In this document: positions 47,302 through 59,546 of the stretch, piece by piece | How positions within the stretch are numbered: the stretch's first letter is position 1 | Layout of the letters: each line of letters starts with the position of its first letter | Source: Welwitschia mirabilis | Taxonomy: Eukaryota > Gnetophyta > Gnetopsida > Welwitschiales | Assembly (NCBI GenBank): GCA_051453625.1 | Contig: JBOZIK010000001.1 | Span: 259,209,038 to 259,273,037 of the forward strand | Reading direction: 5' to 3' | Length of the DNA: 64,000 bases | Program-made: the position numbers and the translations under genes | Notes under the pieces: generated by a model | Told to the model about the DNA's origin: nothing | The model's database searches: none | The model's input: only the letters and a program-made list of their open reading frames with translations

Positions 47302-47763
47302 ATAGATCTCATATTAAATTTATGGTACTCTTATGAACTTTATAATATGATTGAAAAGTAGAAGACAAGATTGAATGTCTAGTTCATAAATAAAGTCCAA
47401 ATCTAAGGCCTTAAATGAATATATTATGTAATTCATGTAGCTAAAATATTTTCTAAATCCATTTCATATTATGACATATCTTTTAATCATGATACATTAT
47501 GATAATCAAGCCTCAATCCATTATGTGAATAATCACATACATAATGAAAGAATAAAGTATAGTGATAGATAGTTACATGCAATGATAAAATACAGGAGAA
47601 AGGTATACCTAAATTATCTCCAAAGGTTTTAAAATATAATAGTAAGTTGAAGTTCTACAACTAGGCCATACCATAAGATATTACTAAGATGGGACATTAT
47701 ATTTATAGTCTTGTCTAGACTATATTAGTTTTGTTACATCTTGTAATTATTGAAAATTATCAT
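47302..47763. other. Possible pre-insertion host DNA between two gypsy insertions
   Basis: No gene or repeat recognised. It lies between the TATCA duplication and the 5' LTR of element B. Confidence 0.5.
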
Positions 47764-49012
47764 TGTTGCACTACCAAATTGTATGTATTTGATAGGGTAT
47801 TTTGAGTAGTTTTGTAGGATATTAATCAAGTTTGTACTGAGTTTTGACAATAATGAAGAGCTAAGGCAAATATCACGAAAACATGAAATCTTCATTACAT
47901 TTAACAACATTTAAGGTAAATTCCAATACTTCTTATATAATGTAGAGATCCTATAATCAAAGAGGCTGATCTAATATAAGAAACATCTTGATGAAGCCCA
48001 TCATCTACCTTATTATCTAAATGATAGAATAGATGCTAGAAGATGTTATGCTAATTAGGATTTTTACTAGACTAAAATAGTTTTTGAGGTGGATCTTGTA
48101 AGATGTGGCATCATCTATGATGATATCTAGATGATTTGTAGTATGACATCTAAGAATAACTGCTGATCAAACTTCACCAAATATTCACATGTATTATGCA
48201 CCCTCTTTTGTAGTCATTAGGGTTTTATTACATCTATTAGTATTTATTGTTATTAAAGTCCTATTGTAATAAATACCACCTTTACCCTCCACTCTGAATT
48301 TATCTTCTTTGGTACTAGAAATTCTCAAGAAATTAAAGGGTAGGAGGTCCATCTTTGTTATTACAAAGAGACTTCTTTCTTGATGTTGGGCTATGTATCC
48401 TTCATTAAGATTCTATTATTTTGTAACATACATGTTAATTTAAATTAGTCAGAACTCTATTTCTCTTTTTATAAATTTTTTTATTAACATCTCCCTTATA
48501 TTTTATGTTACTTATGATTTCATAATAGCTTCTTTTATGATATAGATTATGAAGGAAAATTTATTAATATTGATACTAGTAGTTTAGGTACATTGCATCT
48601 TATCCCTAGATTAAAGTTAAATCTTTTTATATTCTATTTAATACACCTAATAGCTGAGGTTGATCTTTGTCTAGTGATGGCTCTCCTTAATTAATCTAGA
48701 TTATACAGGATCAATCTTTATAATAGGTTAACTTGGTAATCAAATAAATGTTGCATTTAGATTAGTTTTGTATTTCATTTGCATAGTGTATTTACTTGCA
48801 TTATTTTTTTTACATTATTATTTTTCTCTAATTACAAAGTATATAAATATTTCATTTGGAATCAATTCTCTTTTTTCTTGCCTATGCCTTTGATAGATCA
48901 TGACATTCGAGTCACTCCCATGTATATTAGTGTTTTGTATTTTTCAATAGATATTTATGATTGATACAATTTAATAAGAATATAAAAAATTACACAAATA
49001 CATATTACAACA
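47764..49012 (+). repeat. 5' LTR of element B
   Basis: TGTTGCACTACC to TTACAACA, 1249 bases, with the family's TGTTG...CAACA ends. It matches 59547-60317. It includes the dyad GATATCTAGATGAT near 48122. Confidence 0.9.
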
Positions 49013-49018
49013 TCTTAG

Positions 49019-49036
49019 TGGCATTATTGGAAAAAG
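49019..49036 (+). other. Primer binding site of element B
   Basis: TGGCATTATTGGAAAAAG follows the LTR after six bases. It aligns to the tRNA-Asp-type site with one small deletion and transitions. Confidence 0.65.
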
Positions 49037-49738
49037 TTACTTAAAGTTTGAGGATCATCGTTACTTAGATGAGTAATTTTAATTTCAATTTAAGTAGTTG
49101 TTTGTAGTAGAATTATATCTTTACAATATAATTATAGATTTTTCTTTCCATATGTTGCTATTTTCATTTCAAAAATAAGGCCTTATCATCTCCATTATTG
49201 TCTAGATAATTTGTAGTGACACGGGTCCATGAAATTAGGGTTTTGCATTTTCATAAGAACTAGGGTTTTTCCTATAATCCCCTCTATCATCTAGATGACT
49301 AAAAGGACAACTGTCTGTTTTTATTCTATATTAGTTTACAACTTTATTTTTCTATATTTTTTATTTTCAAGTTTTTTATCTTCCATCATCTAGGTATATT
49401 ATCTAAATGATCATTGCAATGATGCTTATAGAAATAGAACTAAAATGTTGGACATGGTAAAATTAAGTAAAAAGATGAAGTATTAGAGAAAGGGGATACT
49501 AATTAAAGAAAATATCAGAGAATATTTAATTTACTCTGAACTAAACCCAAGTACGCACATCATCGGTATACAAAATATTTCAAGAATTGAATAAGCAGTG
49601 TTTTCTGCATTTATTATCTTAAAATTTGATTTTTCCAAAGAAAATTTTTTAGAAAAAGGTTTAAAAGTAAATATTTTTACCATAATGTAAGATTCTATGT
49701 AGAAACAAAAATAGGGATCTTTTAAAAATACATCTATC
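49037..49738 (+). other. 5' leader of element B
   Basis: No gene. It contains dyads ATCATCTAGATGAC at 49286-49299 and TTATCTAAATGATC near 49399. It is collinear with 272-1003 of A. Confidence 0.6.
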
Positions 49739-51470
49739 ATGATAAAAACTTCTACTAGTCCTATAAATCTAAATGTTAATGTCACTCTTAAAGAACTAAT
49801 TACAAATAATAAGTATGAAATTCAAAATTCTTTTAACCTACCTCCTAATGATGATGTCAAGTTAAGACATTTAAATGCAAATTCTATTTTCAATGGAGAA
49901 ATTAATGAATATCCCCTTCAATAGCCAACATTAAATAATTAGTGATTACTTTAGAAAATGATAAAAAATAAATTAATGTTCATACTTACATGGTTATCTT
50001 TCCAATCACATTAAAAGAAAAAGTGAAATTATGGCTAGGACCTATTCCACATAAAAGCTTAAAGACATGGAATCAAGTTTAGAAAGCCTTTATGAAAAGA
50101 TTTATAAGTAAAACAATAATTTAAAAAAAAATAAAGAGGAAACAAATTTCCAATAACAACCTAATAAAGATTATGCACTACTTAATAGTAATTTTGCATA
50201 GCAATTCATTCTAATTCCATTAATGCTTTTATGTAAGAATAATCAATAGACTATTTATATAGTGGATTAAATAGCCAAATTAAAACCCTATAGATTTTTC
50301 ATGTGGGAAATGTTCAATGAATCTCATATTAGACAATGAATAAAGATTATTAGAAGAATTAGTGGAAGTAAGTTAAACATTGCCTAAACCAACATCTAAT
50401 GGAAATCATCCTATAGGTTAATCATAAAAGATCTTAAAGAATTAAAAGAAAAAAAGGAGGAAGTTAAAACAAAAAAGGAACCAATAAATGTAATAAAGGA
50501 TTTTACAACAATAATAGAAAAATACACTTTAATGATTATAGATGCAAAAGTGGTAATTGAAAAGAGTTTGGTTTCAACTTGTGATTTGTATGAAGGCAAC
50601 TGTCATGTAATAAAAGAGTGACCTTTATTACAAACTTACAAAGAAAAATTTATGAAGAAGTATATGCGTTTAATCAAAAGTCTTCAAACTTCAAAAAATC
50701 AAAATTAGTTTCAATCTAAGATGAATGAAGAACTATATTTTTAATCTTGTAAGAATAAATTCTAGAACTTTCAAATAAATTATCCAAATTTTCAATCATA
50801 TAAAAATATATTTGATAATGTAAAATTTTAAACAAACGACTCTCACTTCAAATCAAGTACCTTAAATTATAAAGCAAGTTTATTAAGTTCATAAAAATCA
50901 AAATATACCTCTTAAATTTCATTAATGAACTAAGAAAATCTCAAAAAAAGATAAATTCAAACATTGAAAATCTAGTGAATGTTCTTCAAAAAACATTACT
51001 TATAAATATAAGACCATAAGAATCACTTGTAATACAAACTTTTCCTAATGATAACAAAGTAAGAAAAGATTGTAATGTTGTAACAAGAAGTAGAAATAAT
51101 AGAACACCTCCTATCTATAAGGCTTTAACTTCTAAAAATGATAATAACAATGATGAAAGAGAAGAGGATATTAAATCTTAGAAAATTATATATTATATTC
51201 TCCTTTAAGTAATAAGATTAACAAAAAAAAAATAAAAATTCTTCTCAATATAAAGTAAAGAAACTTGCTATTCCTTGACTTAATAGATTAAATTTCAATC
51301 CTACTTTTGATGATCATCTAAAAGACTTAATGTAATATGTGAGCATAAATTTACCCTTTTGAAAACTCTTGTAAGAAAATCCTAAATATTCTAATTTATA
51401 GAAATACCTAATTAGGAGAAAATAAAAACAAACCATACCTAGTAAAATCTTTCCATCCTAATCTATAACT
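49739..51470 (+). pseudogene. Gag of element B, broken
   Basis: ATG 49739 opens 61 codons (MIKTSTSPINLNVNVTLKEL), matching A at 1004. VIFPITLKEKVKLWLGPIP lies near 49990 in the next frame, the same motif as A (ITLRGKAKLWL) and C. The zinc knuckle at 50580-50621 reads CDLYEGNCHVIKE followed by TGA: the second Cys is Tyr and the last is a stop. A Ser/Asn-rich tail follows, with NRTPPIYKAL near 51100 shared with A and C. Disruption is by TAA/TAG stops and small deletions. Confidence 0.8.
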
Positions 51471-52000
51471 AACTTAGTTTTGCAAAAACGTCTAAAATTT
51501 AAGGATTCTGGGGTAGCAATAATTAGTTTCACATTAGAAGGAAATAAAATAATTTAAAAAAACTTAATCGATATAGGAGTGAGTGTTAACATTATACCTT
51601 TATACATTTATCAAAGACTTAGTTGGAAAACTAGAATTCGGCCTACACATATTATCTTAGAATTAAAAGTTACATTAACAAAGAATTCTTTAAGAGTAAT
51701 AAAAGATTTGGTGATTTAAATTCAGAAGGGATTCTATCCATTAGATGTGGTTGTGATTAAAGTTAGGCATAATGGAGTATGCACTACTTCCAGGTATAAC
51801 ATTTTGTGTAATAGCCTATTGCATTATTCATATAAGAACTAGAATGATAAAGTATTACTTAAGAAATAAGAAATTTACCATTAGAGTTTTTGATGCCACT
51901 AAAAAAGATCTAGGTGATAAGTAGGATGTAAAAGAATAAATTAAGCTAAAGTTATTTTTATAGCATCATCCACTTAAAGAGAGATGACTAATGCTTCAAA
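51471..52000 (+). pseudogene. Protease of element B, active-site motif kept
   Basis: The active-site segment reads LIDIGVSVNIIPLY with Asp at 51570-51572 and the following Gly kept, unlike both copies in A. The domain continues IILELKVTLTKNSL near 51650 and VIKDLVI near 51700, then shifts frame. Stops make it non-functional. Confidence 0.8.
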
Positions 52001-52429
52001 AGCCTATCTTATATGATGATCGACTTAAAGCAGAAAATTTGAAATCTTTTGATCATGATTAAATCAACTATGATTATTTATGAACTAGCTATTTTACTTA
52101 GGAGAATAAAGAAAATAAAACTATAATCTATAAAGAAATCCAACATCATCCACTCTTATCATCCCCACGATGGTTCAAAATTATATCCAACTCTGAAAAA
52201 AATTAATAGAAACTAAAAATTTAAATTTAAATCTAAAAGCTTTATATAGTAGACTAAAAAACATCTTTCTATGTGATGATTAAAATATTATTAATAATAA
52301 ATAAGAGTATTTTTCCTCAATAAGAATAAATTTTAATCTCACTTTTGAATTCTAAGATTAATGTGTTTTCTTTGATCAACAAAGATTTAATAGTCATTCC
52401 TATTTTTACTATTCAACATAAAATATATG

Positions 52430-53700
52430 TTGAGTATAATGTAAAACCTGTCAGGTAACCCTAACATAGAATAAATATAGATCTTAAACAAAAAATGAAA
52501 TTATTAAATTAATAGATGATAAAACTATTTAGCCATATCTAAGATTGTGTGGATAACACCTTTAATGATAGTATCTAAGAAATGAGGGAAGTGGAGAATG
52601 TGTATTGATTTTAGGTAGCTTAAAGAAGTAAGAAAGAAAGACCATTGCCCTTTATCTTTTATTAGCCAAATACTTGATATAATCTAAGGAAATTCCTTTT
52701 ATTACTTTCTTAATTGGTATAGTGGTATTAATTAGGTTTGTATAGCTAGTGAGGGTTAAGAAAAAATAACTTCCACTTTATTGTTTAAAACATTTGCCTT
52801 TAGATGCATGCTTTTTGAACTTTGTAATACCCTGGTATTTTATAATGTGCAACTATAAGTATTGTTTCTAATATGTTAGAGGATTTAATTGAATTCTTTA
52901 TGAATGAATTCTCAATATTTGGTGAAAGCTTTCAATAAATTTCAGAAAAATTAGAGAAAGTCCTTAATGAATACATTAAGAGTGGCCTATATATAAGTTG
53001 GGAGAAGAGTTTCTTTTTATTAATAATGGAATTGTCTTAGATAACCACCTTTTTAGTAAGGAAATTAGGATGAAAGCTAATAAAGTATGTATCAGTAAAA
53101 GCCTAACTCCTCTAACAAATGCAAAACAAGTTTAATCTTTTCTTGTCATTGTTTTTATCATTATTTTATTTAGGATTATGCTAAAATTTATAAATTCCTT
53201 TACTTATTACTTGAAAAAGAAGCTAAAATTAAATGGAATTAATATTGTTAGCTTGCTTTTGAAGCACTTAAAGATAAAATCTCTTCCACACCTATTGTAA
53301 TAGGATCTAATCGAAATAAATATTTTCAATTAATGTGTGATGCTAGTAATATTACTGTGGGTAGGATTCTTAGATTAAAGTATGAAAATTATTCTAAAAT
53401 TATATATTACCATAACAAAACTTTGTCTAAATCTTAAACAAATTATACTATTATTGAGAAAGAAATATTAGCCTTAATCTTTTGCCTCAATAATCTTTGA
53501 GACTACTTTTTAGTCTTTTATGTGAATGTTCATATTAACCATGTAGCTATTAGATACCTCGTGATCAAAAAATATTTTATTGCTAAACTCATTAGATAGA
53601 TCATCCTTATATAATAAGTTCATCTCACAATTATTGATAAAGTAGGAAAACATAATATTATAGCAGATCATTTTTTACATCTTTATTCTTCTCTTCATGA
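52430..53700 (+). pseudogene. Reverse transcriptase and RNase H of element B, broken
   Basis: MCIDFR-LKEVRKKDHCPL starts near 52599. FYYFLNWYSGIN near 52700 has Asn for the first catalytic Asp. FKTFAFRCMLFELCNT near 52785 is in one frame. The second catalytic pair is MNE (52900-52908), so both positions are lost. RNase H shows YFQLMCDASN near 53325, KIIYYHNKTLSKS near 53395 and NYTIIEKEILALIFC near 53440, with a further readable DKVGKHNIIADHFL near 53640. Overall this is the longest readable pol in the window, although it is inactive. Confidence 0.87.
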
Positions 53701-54965
53701 TCTTATAATTAATGATTCTTTACTAGATAAACATATTTTTATCATATCTTATACTCATCTTTCCTCTTACTATGCTAACATCATTAATTATTTTATTACC
53801 ATGATAACACCACAACATTGAAGTCATCATCAAAATAAATCTTTTCTATATATGATAAATGATTATAAATGGATAAAGCCTCATCTTTATCATAGGTGCA
53901 AGGACCAAATCATGAGAAAGTATGTGTTTGAATGGAAAGAATTATACACCTTTATCTTTGCCATGGTGGTGTTTGTAGAGGTTATTTTAGTGGATAGAAG
54001 ATAGTAATGAAAATTCTTTACTCTAGTTTTTATTAGCCTAATTATTTTAGGACTCTTTTGATTTTGCAAGAAGGTCTGATGCTTGTCAATATTATGGTAG
54101 CCTAGTCTTTTTCCTCAAGATATGCCCCTTAAATCTATTCTTGAATATTAACCTTTTAATTTTTAGAGAATAAATTTTATATATCATATTAAATCATGTT
54201 CTATTAATAAGAATTATATTTTAGTGGTTGCTGATTATTTTACTAAACAGAATGAAGCTATTCCTACTTTTTTGAATGATGCCTAAACTATTTCAAATTT
54301 TATTAGAACTCATATTTTGCAATTTTTTGGTTTTTCTAGAATTATCATTACTAATTTAAAAAGTTATTTTATAAATCATATTTTTAAAAAACTTATTTTA
54401 AATTAAACATAGAGTAACTTATGCTTATCATCCACAAGCGAATGGTCAAAATGAAAATGAAAAAAGAGGAATAAATAAAATGATTTAAAAACTTGTCTCT
54501 AGTAATAAGAAATCTTGGGATTTTATGCTTAACAATGTTCTTTGGCTTATCCTACTACTTGGTATAATTCTCTTGGTTTTCACCTTATAAACTTGTATAT
54601 GAAACAATTCGTATTTTACTAGTTAATGTTTGTTATGACTCTTATCGCTCTTTCAATCAATTTGATCTTGTATATGTTCATTAAATTATTAAAAATAGAT
54701 TAGTCTAACTTAATCATTTAGATATACATCATCAAATCATACATAAAGCCTAAGATAACTTTAAACATAATAAAAAGTTAATTCATAAAAAAGTTTAAAC
54801 CTGGTTGAGTTGTTCTTTTATATAATACTAGAATTCATTTTCTATACAATAACTTGACCTCTAAATGAATAAATCCTTATCTTATAGAGAATGTATATTA
54901 TAATGGCTCCATTGAAATGTTTATCTTAAACACTAGGAGAATTTAGAAAGTTAATGGAAAAAGGT
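53701..54965 (+). pseudogene. Integrase of element B, broken
   Basis: The linker IINYFITMITPQH lies near 53785. The zinc-binding region is decayed. RINFIYH near 54167 has Asn (54173-54175) for the first catalytic Asp. IIITNLKSYF near 54341 has Asn (54353-54355) for the second, 60 residues on. YHPQANGQNENEK near 54425 keeps the Glu (54453-54455), after a frameshift. WLILLLGIILLVFT-like sequence and the C-terminal region LLYNTRIHFLYNNLTSK near 54815 follow. It is collinear with A. Confidence 0.85.
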
Positions 54966-56421
54966 TGAAAATATATGATAAACCCTTCACTGCAACCTTT
55001 AACATGATAGAATCAATTGTCTTAGAGGTTTTCCTTGATGAGAAGGACTTCTCCCTATAATTGTCTAAATTTTCTCTTAACATATTCATCTAATGAATGT
55101 TATGTTATCACTTGATCTTTTTTAACTTAACTTATGTATTTAGTTTACAAAGTTTTCATGATCATTATTTGTACATAGGAATTTTATAATGATATGATTT
55201 GATTCACATAATCTTAAGATGTTCATATGTCTCTAAACTTTACTTTGAAGGAAAATGCTCTGGTTCTTATGTTTTTGTTAATGGTATGATGTCTCTGATT
55301 ATTTAGGAATGCTCTTTTCTATCTTCCATTTCACTTATTTGCCTTCGTCTTTTAGAGTATGTGATCATGTTAAATTTTTTTTTTTAAAAAAAAAAAAAAA
55401 AGAAGGAAGAGAGAAAGAAAAAATAATAACCATGATCTATTGTATCTATGCTAAAATAGATGGTTGTCCTACTACATTAAGGTAAAATATTTCAAAACAA
55501 ATCTTTCATAGTATTTATAGCCATGGGAATTCCATTAGGAGGTTAGTTTACCATGCCTCATAGGTTCTTACTTCTTTAACTATGGTTGCACTCCCCTTAT
55601 CATAGAAAGTATTAATAAAACTTTAATGCTATAGAATTAGTGGTGTTCTAGGCATTATCAGAATAATTAATTACTTCCTAAACTCTTATTATTTCCACAT
55701 GATCATTTTACTTTTAAGGATCTAGATCTATTTTAATATGCAAGTAGCTGAGTTCATTTTTAGTTAGTTTTTATTCTCATCAATCATTATTTAGAGCAGT
55801 TCATCTTTGGTGTTGTTATAATCATTGTCTTTTCAAGTGGAACTTTATGGAATTAGTACATTTTTTAATAAATATTTACTTAAGTAACTTTATCATGTCT
55901 TCTAAAAGGGTTTGCTAGGTTAGTATTTAGGGTAGGTATGCTATCTCCTTTATGTTACTAGTTTTCTATTTTTATTTTTTTTATTTGGTTATTTGATTAA
56001 TCATTTCAAAAAGTTATTTTCATAATTTTTCATCATTATTTTAGCATTTTATCACTTAATATTTTCTTTATTATTATTTTTATTTTCACTCATGTTGTGT
56101 TATTAATAAAAGTTAACTTTGTTTTAGCATTTTAACTAGATGATATTCTGTTTAATTTAGACAACGTTCTTTATGATTTTCATGATGTTCTTTTGTAGTA
56201 TTTTAAAGTTCTACATATTTTTTATGATCATTTTTTAGTTTATGTATATTTTTCTATTTTTTTTTTGTTAAGCCTTTTCTTACTTAGTAGATTTTCATCA
56301 TCTTATCTTTTTAATATTTAGAGTTTTTCTAGTTTTTGATCCTTATTCATCATGATTTTCCATCATTTTCTATCTTTTGGATTTCCTAAAAAATTCTAAT
56401 ACTTTTATGCCGATATTTAAG
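54966..56421 (+). other. Spacer of element B after integrase
   Basis: Non-coding, collinear with 7350-8750 in A. It has a long A run at 55388 preceded by T, and GTTGCACTCCCCTTATC near 55585. It ends where the foreign LTR begins. Confidence 0.65.
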
Positions 56422-56850
56422 TGTCACGTTCACATTTTTTCTTTTCTTATAAATTTACAGGTTTATGTTTAATAAAATATTTGAAAGATATTGGATTACT
56501 TGAAATCCCAAATTGTTATAATTATCATGTTCTTGAAATGTTGTATTATTGAGTTACAATATGAATATTGTTTTAAGAGAATGTTGGTACTTAATCTTTA
56601 TATGCTCTTGTGATGGAAATAATATATTTTATTACTTATGCAGTTGAAAGTAAATGTTGAATTGAATATTTACTNNNNNNNNNNNNNNNNNNNNNNNNNN
56701 NNNNNNNNNNNNNNNNNNNNNNNNNNNNNNNNNNNNNNNNNNNNNNNNNNNNNNNNNNNNNNNNNNNNNNNNNNTTTTGGTATCAGAGCGATAAAGTAAG
56801 TCTTGAAGTTTCAACTTAAATTTTAGGGTATTACATTTTGGTATCAGAGT
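56422..56850 (+). repeat. Chromovirus-type LTR remnant with two primer-site copies and a 100-N gap
   Basis: The segment has no counterpart in A. It begins near TGTCACGTTCAC and ends TTTTAGGGTATTACA (56835), directly followed by TTTTGGTATCAGAG (56836-56849), the classic LTR end plus primer site of Tekay/Del-type chromoviruses. A first copy, TTTTGGTATCAGAGCG, lies at 56775-56790 right after the gap. Similarity to A resumes near 56885, so only an LTR and a few internal bases remain. Confidence 0.7.
56675..56774. other. Assembly gap, 100 N, inside the chromovirus LTR
   Basis: Exactly 100 N. A primer-site copy follows the gap immediately, so a whole second element or LTR could be missing. Confidence 0.95.
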
Positions 56851-56884
56851 GTAAACTATTAAAGTTTGCAACTGTTAAAATTTT

Positions 56885-57719
56885 GGACGTTTCATTAAGT
56901 CTAACATATTTAGTTGACATTTTCATTTTTTAAAACCTATTAAAGTCTTATCATCCACCTAGTCATTTAGATAATAAGGCAAGTAATAACCTAAGATTTT
57001 CTGAGAATCATCCTAGGGTTGTTTTTTAGATGATATGACTAGATGATAATTCATGGTCTAAACTTCTTTTCCACCATTTTGCTTCATTCTTACACCATTT
57101 CTCTCCATTCTTTCATGAGCTATGTATCACATTAGGGCCTATTAATGTTATGTATCTTGCACTAGCTGATTTCACACCCTAGATCATGAGATTTTATTAG
57201 ATTTATCAATATAAAGTATGTTTTCTACTCCCTTATTATTTTTTCCACTCATTTATCATCTTTTAATATATAGTTTTCATGTATATTGTTTAGTTTTTTA
57301 TTCTTTTCAATTTGATGCTTAAAAATCTAATTTTCATTGAGTATTTTGTAAGATATCTAATTTTTGTGTGTTCTACAAGGTAGAACTAGTTTGTTATCTT
57401 TGCAACTTATTTTATCAAAAATCATAAGCCAAAACATAATGGTCCTTATAGGTAAATTAATAAGTGTAATGAGCTCTATGCTTCTAATAGACTACATTTT
57501 TAATCTGAGTGCTTTCATTTTTGACTTTTTGTGGGGCCCACCTATTTTATACCTTTTCATTTTTCTCATGTTTTATACTTTTTCCCTGCATGACTAGATA
57601 GTACAAGATATTAATTCTCTTAAGAGGAGGTAAGACATATTTTTTATGGTTTTTACATAAAAAGTAATTTCTAGGGTTGATTTGAGATTTACATAAAACA
57701 TATTTTTATTAATTTCCAC
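56885..57719 (+). other. Spacer of element B before the extra ORF
   Basis: Collinear with 8760-9590 of A, including the dyad region (TAGATGATATGACTAGATGATA near 57028) and GGGGCCCA near 57533. The open run at 57364-57597 has no counterpart I can support as coding. Confidence 0.6.
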
Positions 57720-58960
57720 TTGATCTCATGTAATGTGCTTTACATTTGTGATTGATTAGGCCACATAGATAATGAGGTAGATAGGCTAAGGCTAAGGTCG
57801 AGTCCAAGCTATTAAAGTAGGAGGTGGATCTATTAGTTCCACGTGTGATTAAGAATGCAGAGCCCATGCATTTACCACGTTGATAAGCCTAATTACTCTC
57901 TATTCAATTAGCTTCTATCTGAGTAGAGTGATACTTTTTCATAAGTAGAAGTGATCTTAAGATAGACCAAAGATTAACTGAGCTATAGATTAAATGAATT
58001 ATGGATGTGCATGAATTCTCTTATGCCTATAATACAAGAGAGTTCTATGACTCTATGCACATTAAGAGGTAATTTGATGCTAATAACTCCTCGGTTGATA
58101 TGATTATAGGTATGATTCTAAACCATGAGATATTTATTCTCCCATGTCACATTGCCATAGTTACTAAGTTTGGTGATATTGGAAGCACACATTTATTCAT
58201 TTGGTGGTATAGAGGAGCACCATGCTTATTGTGTAGTATTAGATATATTAATCAACGTTACTAGTAATAGGCGAATATTTTTGATAATGCATTTATTACC
58301 TACCTATCAAATTCTACATAAAGGTTAATTTATAATATTAGCTTATCTTTTCCTGATAGTTATACCATGTTAGCACAAGGGAAGCAGATACACCTTCTGA
58401 CACTTATCTAGAGGAGACTCAAGATGATGATTAAGGCTCATTAGTTATAAACTCTAAAAGATTAATGTCTCTTTTCAATTCTGTTTAGATGCTTCAATAT
58501 ACCTAATCCTTTAGATAAGCAAATACTTACATATCTTCAGACATCATGTTATTATTTACAAGACATGGACATCTAGATAATAGAATATGTAGAGAGACCT
58601 CAAGTATAGAGATCTACAATTGGTATGATACTTAAGTAGGTAGAGGATCTCTTGGTTGACATAGCATAGGGATTTAGAGAGGCTATGGATGAAGGCTTCA
58701 CTAAGCTACATCAAAGAATATTCACTATTGAAGGAGAAGTTAAACATGTCAAGGAGTAGTTGACTGATGTGTATGATCACATATTATGCATTAGGTATGG
58801 TGTAATGATTAACATCCCAAAGGTAGTTAGAGTATAGGAAGATGAGACTACGCAGTCCATTACAATAGTTTTTTACCCTTATTTTCCCGTAGAGCTTAAG
58901 CATCCTCCATCTTCTCTACCTACAACTGAGCCTATTGCATATTAGGAGTTTATTTTAGCA
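57720..58960 (+). pseudogene. Extra ORF of element B, broken
   Basis: TREFYDSMHIKR near 58025 is followed by SVDMIIGMILNHEIFILPCH and IAIVTKFGDIGSTH near 58090-58190 in the same frame, with no stop for over 50 codons. A C-terminal heptad-rich part (AMDEGFTKLHQRIFTIEGEV near 58685) and HPPSSLPTTEPIA near 58900 match the layout of A. The heptads suggest a coiled coil. The family is the additional ORF of Athila/Tat-type gypsy elements; its biochemical role is not known to me. Confidence 0.7.
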
Positions 58961-58975
58961 TGATGAGGGGAGTGA

Positions 58976-59032
58976 TATATTATATTATATTATATTATAT
59001 TATATTATATTATATTATATTATATTATATAT
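58976..59032. repeat. Pentanucleotide microsatellite (ATATT)n
   Basis: About eleven near-perfect TATAT/ATATT units just after the extra ORF of B. Element A has no expansion at the same place. Confidence 0.92.
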
Positions 59033-59532
59033 CTTCCTTCCATTGTTTATACTTAAAAATTATGATTTTATATAGATTTCATTTTTTAGGTATCATTATT
59101 GTATTCAGTTTTATTTTTAAGAAATTATGTATATCATTTACATAGTATTAATACATTTCATGATGATGATTTTTGTTATGTTATGCATAATTATTTTGAT
59201 GATATGTTATATAATTGAATGGGAGGCTATTAATTTTGTTAATTTTTAATGTTTATCTTTTTGTAAAAAAATTTGCAGACTTCTATTTTATAAGAATATT
59301 TTTTGAGCCTGTTATCCCCTTCATCCTTTGAATGATAACTAGGATAATAGTATGGACACTTACTCTTCCGAGGTAAAATGTGTAGTTATCTATTTTTAAC
59401 ATTTTCATTCTAGATTTAAATATTTTTAAGAATATTTCTAAGTTTATTTTTCAATTTCCTAGTTGATTTATTTTTAGTTAATTTGACTTATGATTATGAT
59501 TATTTGCCTAGTTTTATTATGAACTAATAAGA

Positions 59533-59546
59533 ATAAGTGAGGGGTT
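59533..59546 (+). other. Polypurine tract of element B
   Basis: AATAAGTGAGGGGT directly before the LTR start TGTTTCACTACC, as in A. Confidence 0.75.

Noticed and set aside
49531-49785. Minus-strand open run of 84 codons before gag of B
   Set aside because: It is antisense to the leader and gag start of B and has no counterpart in A.
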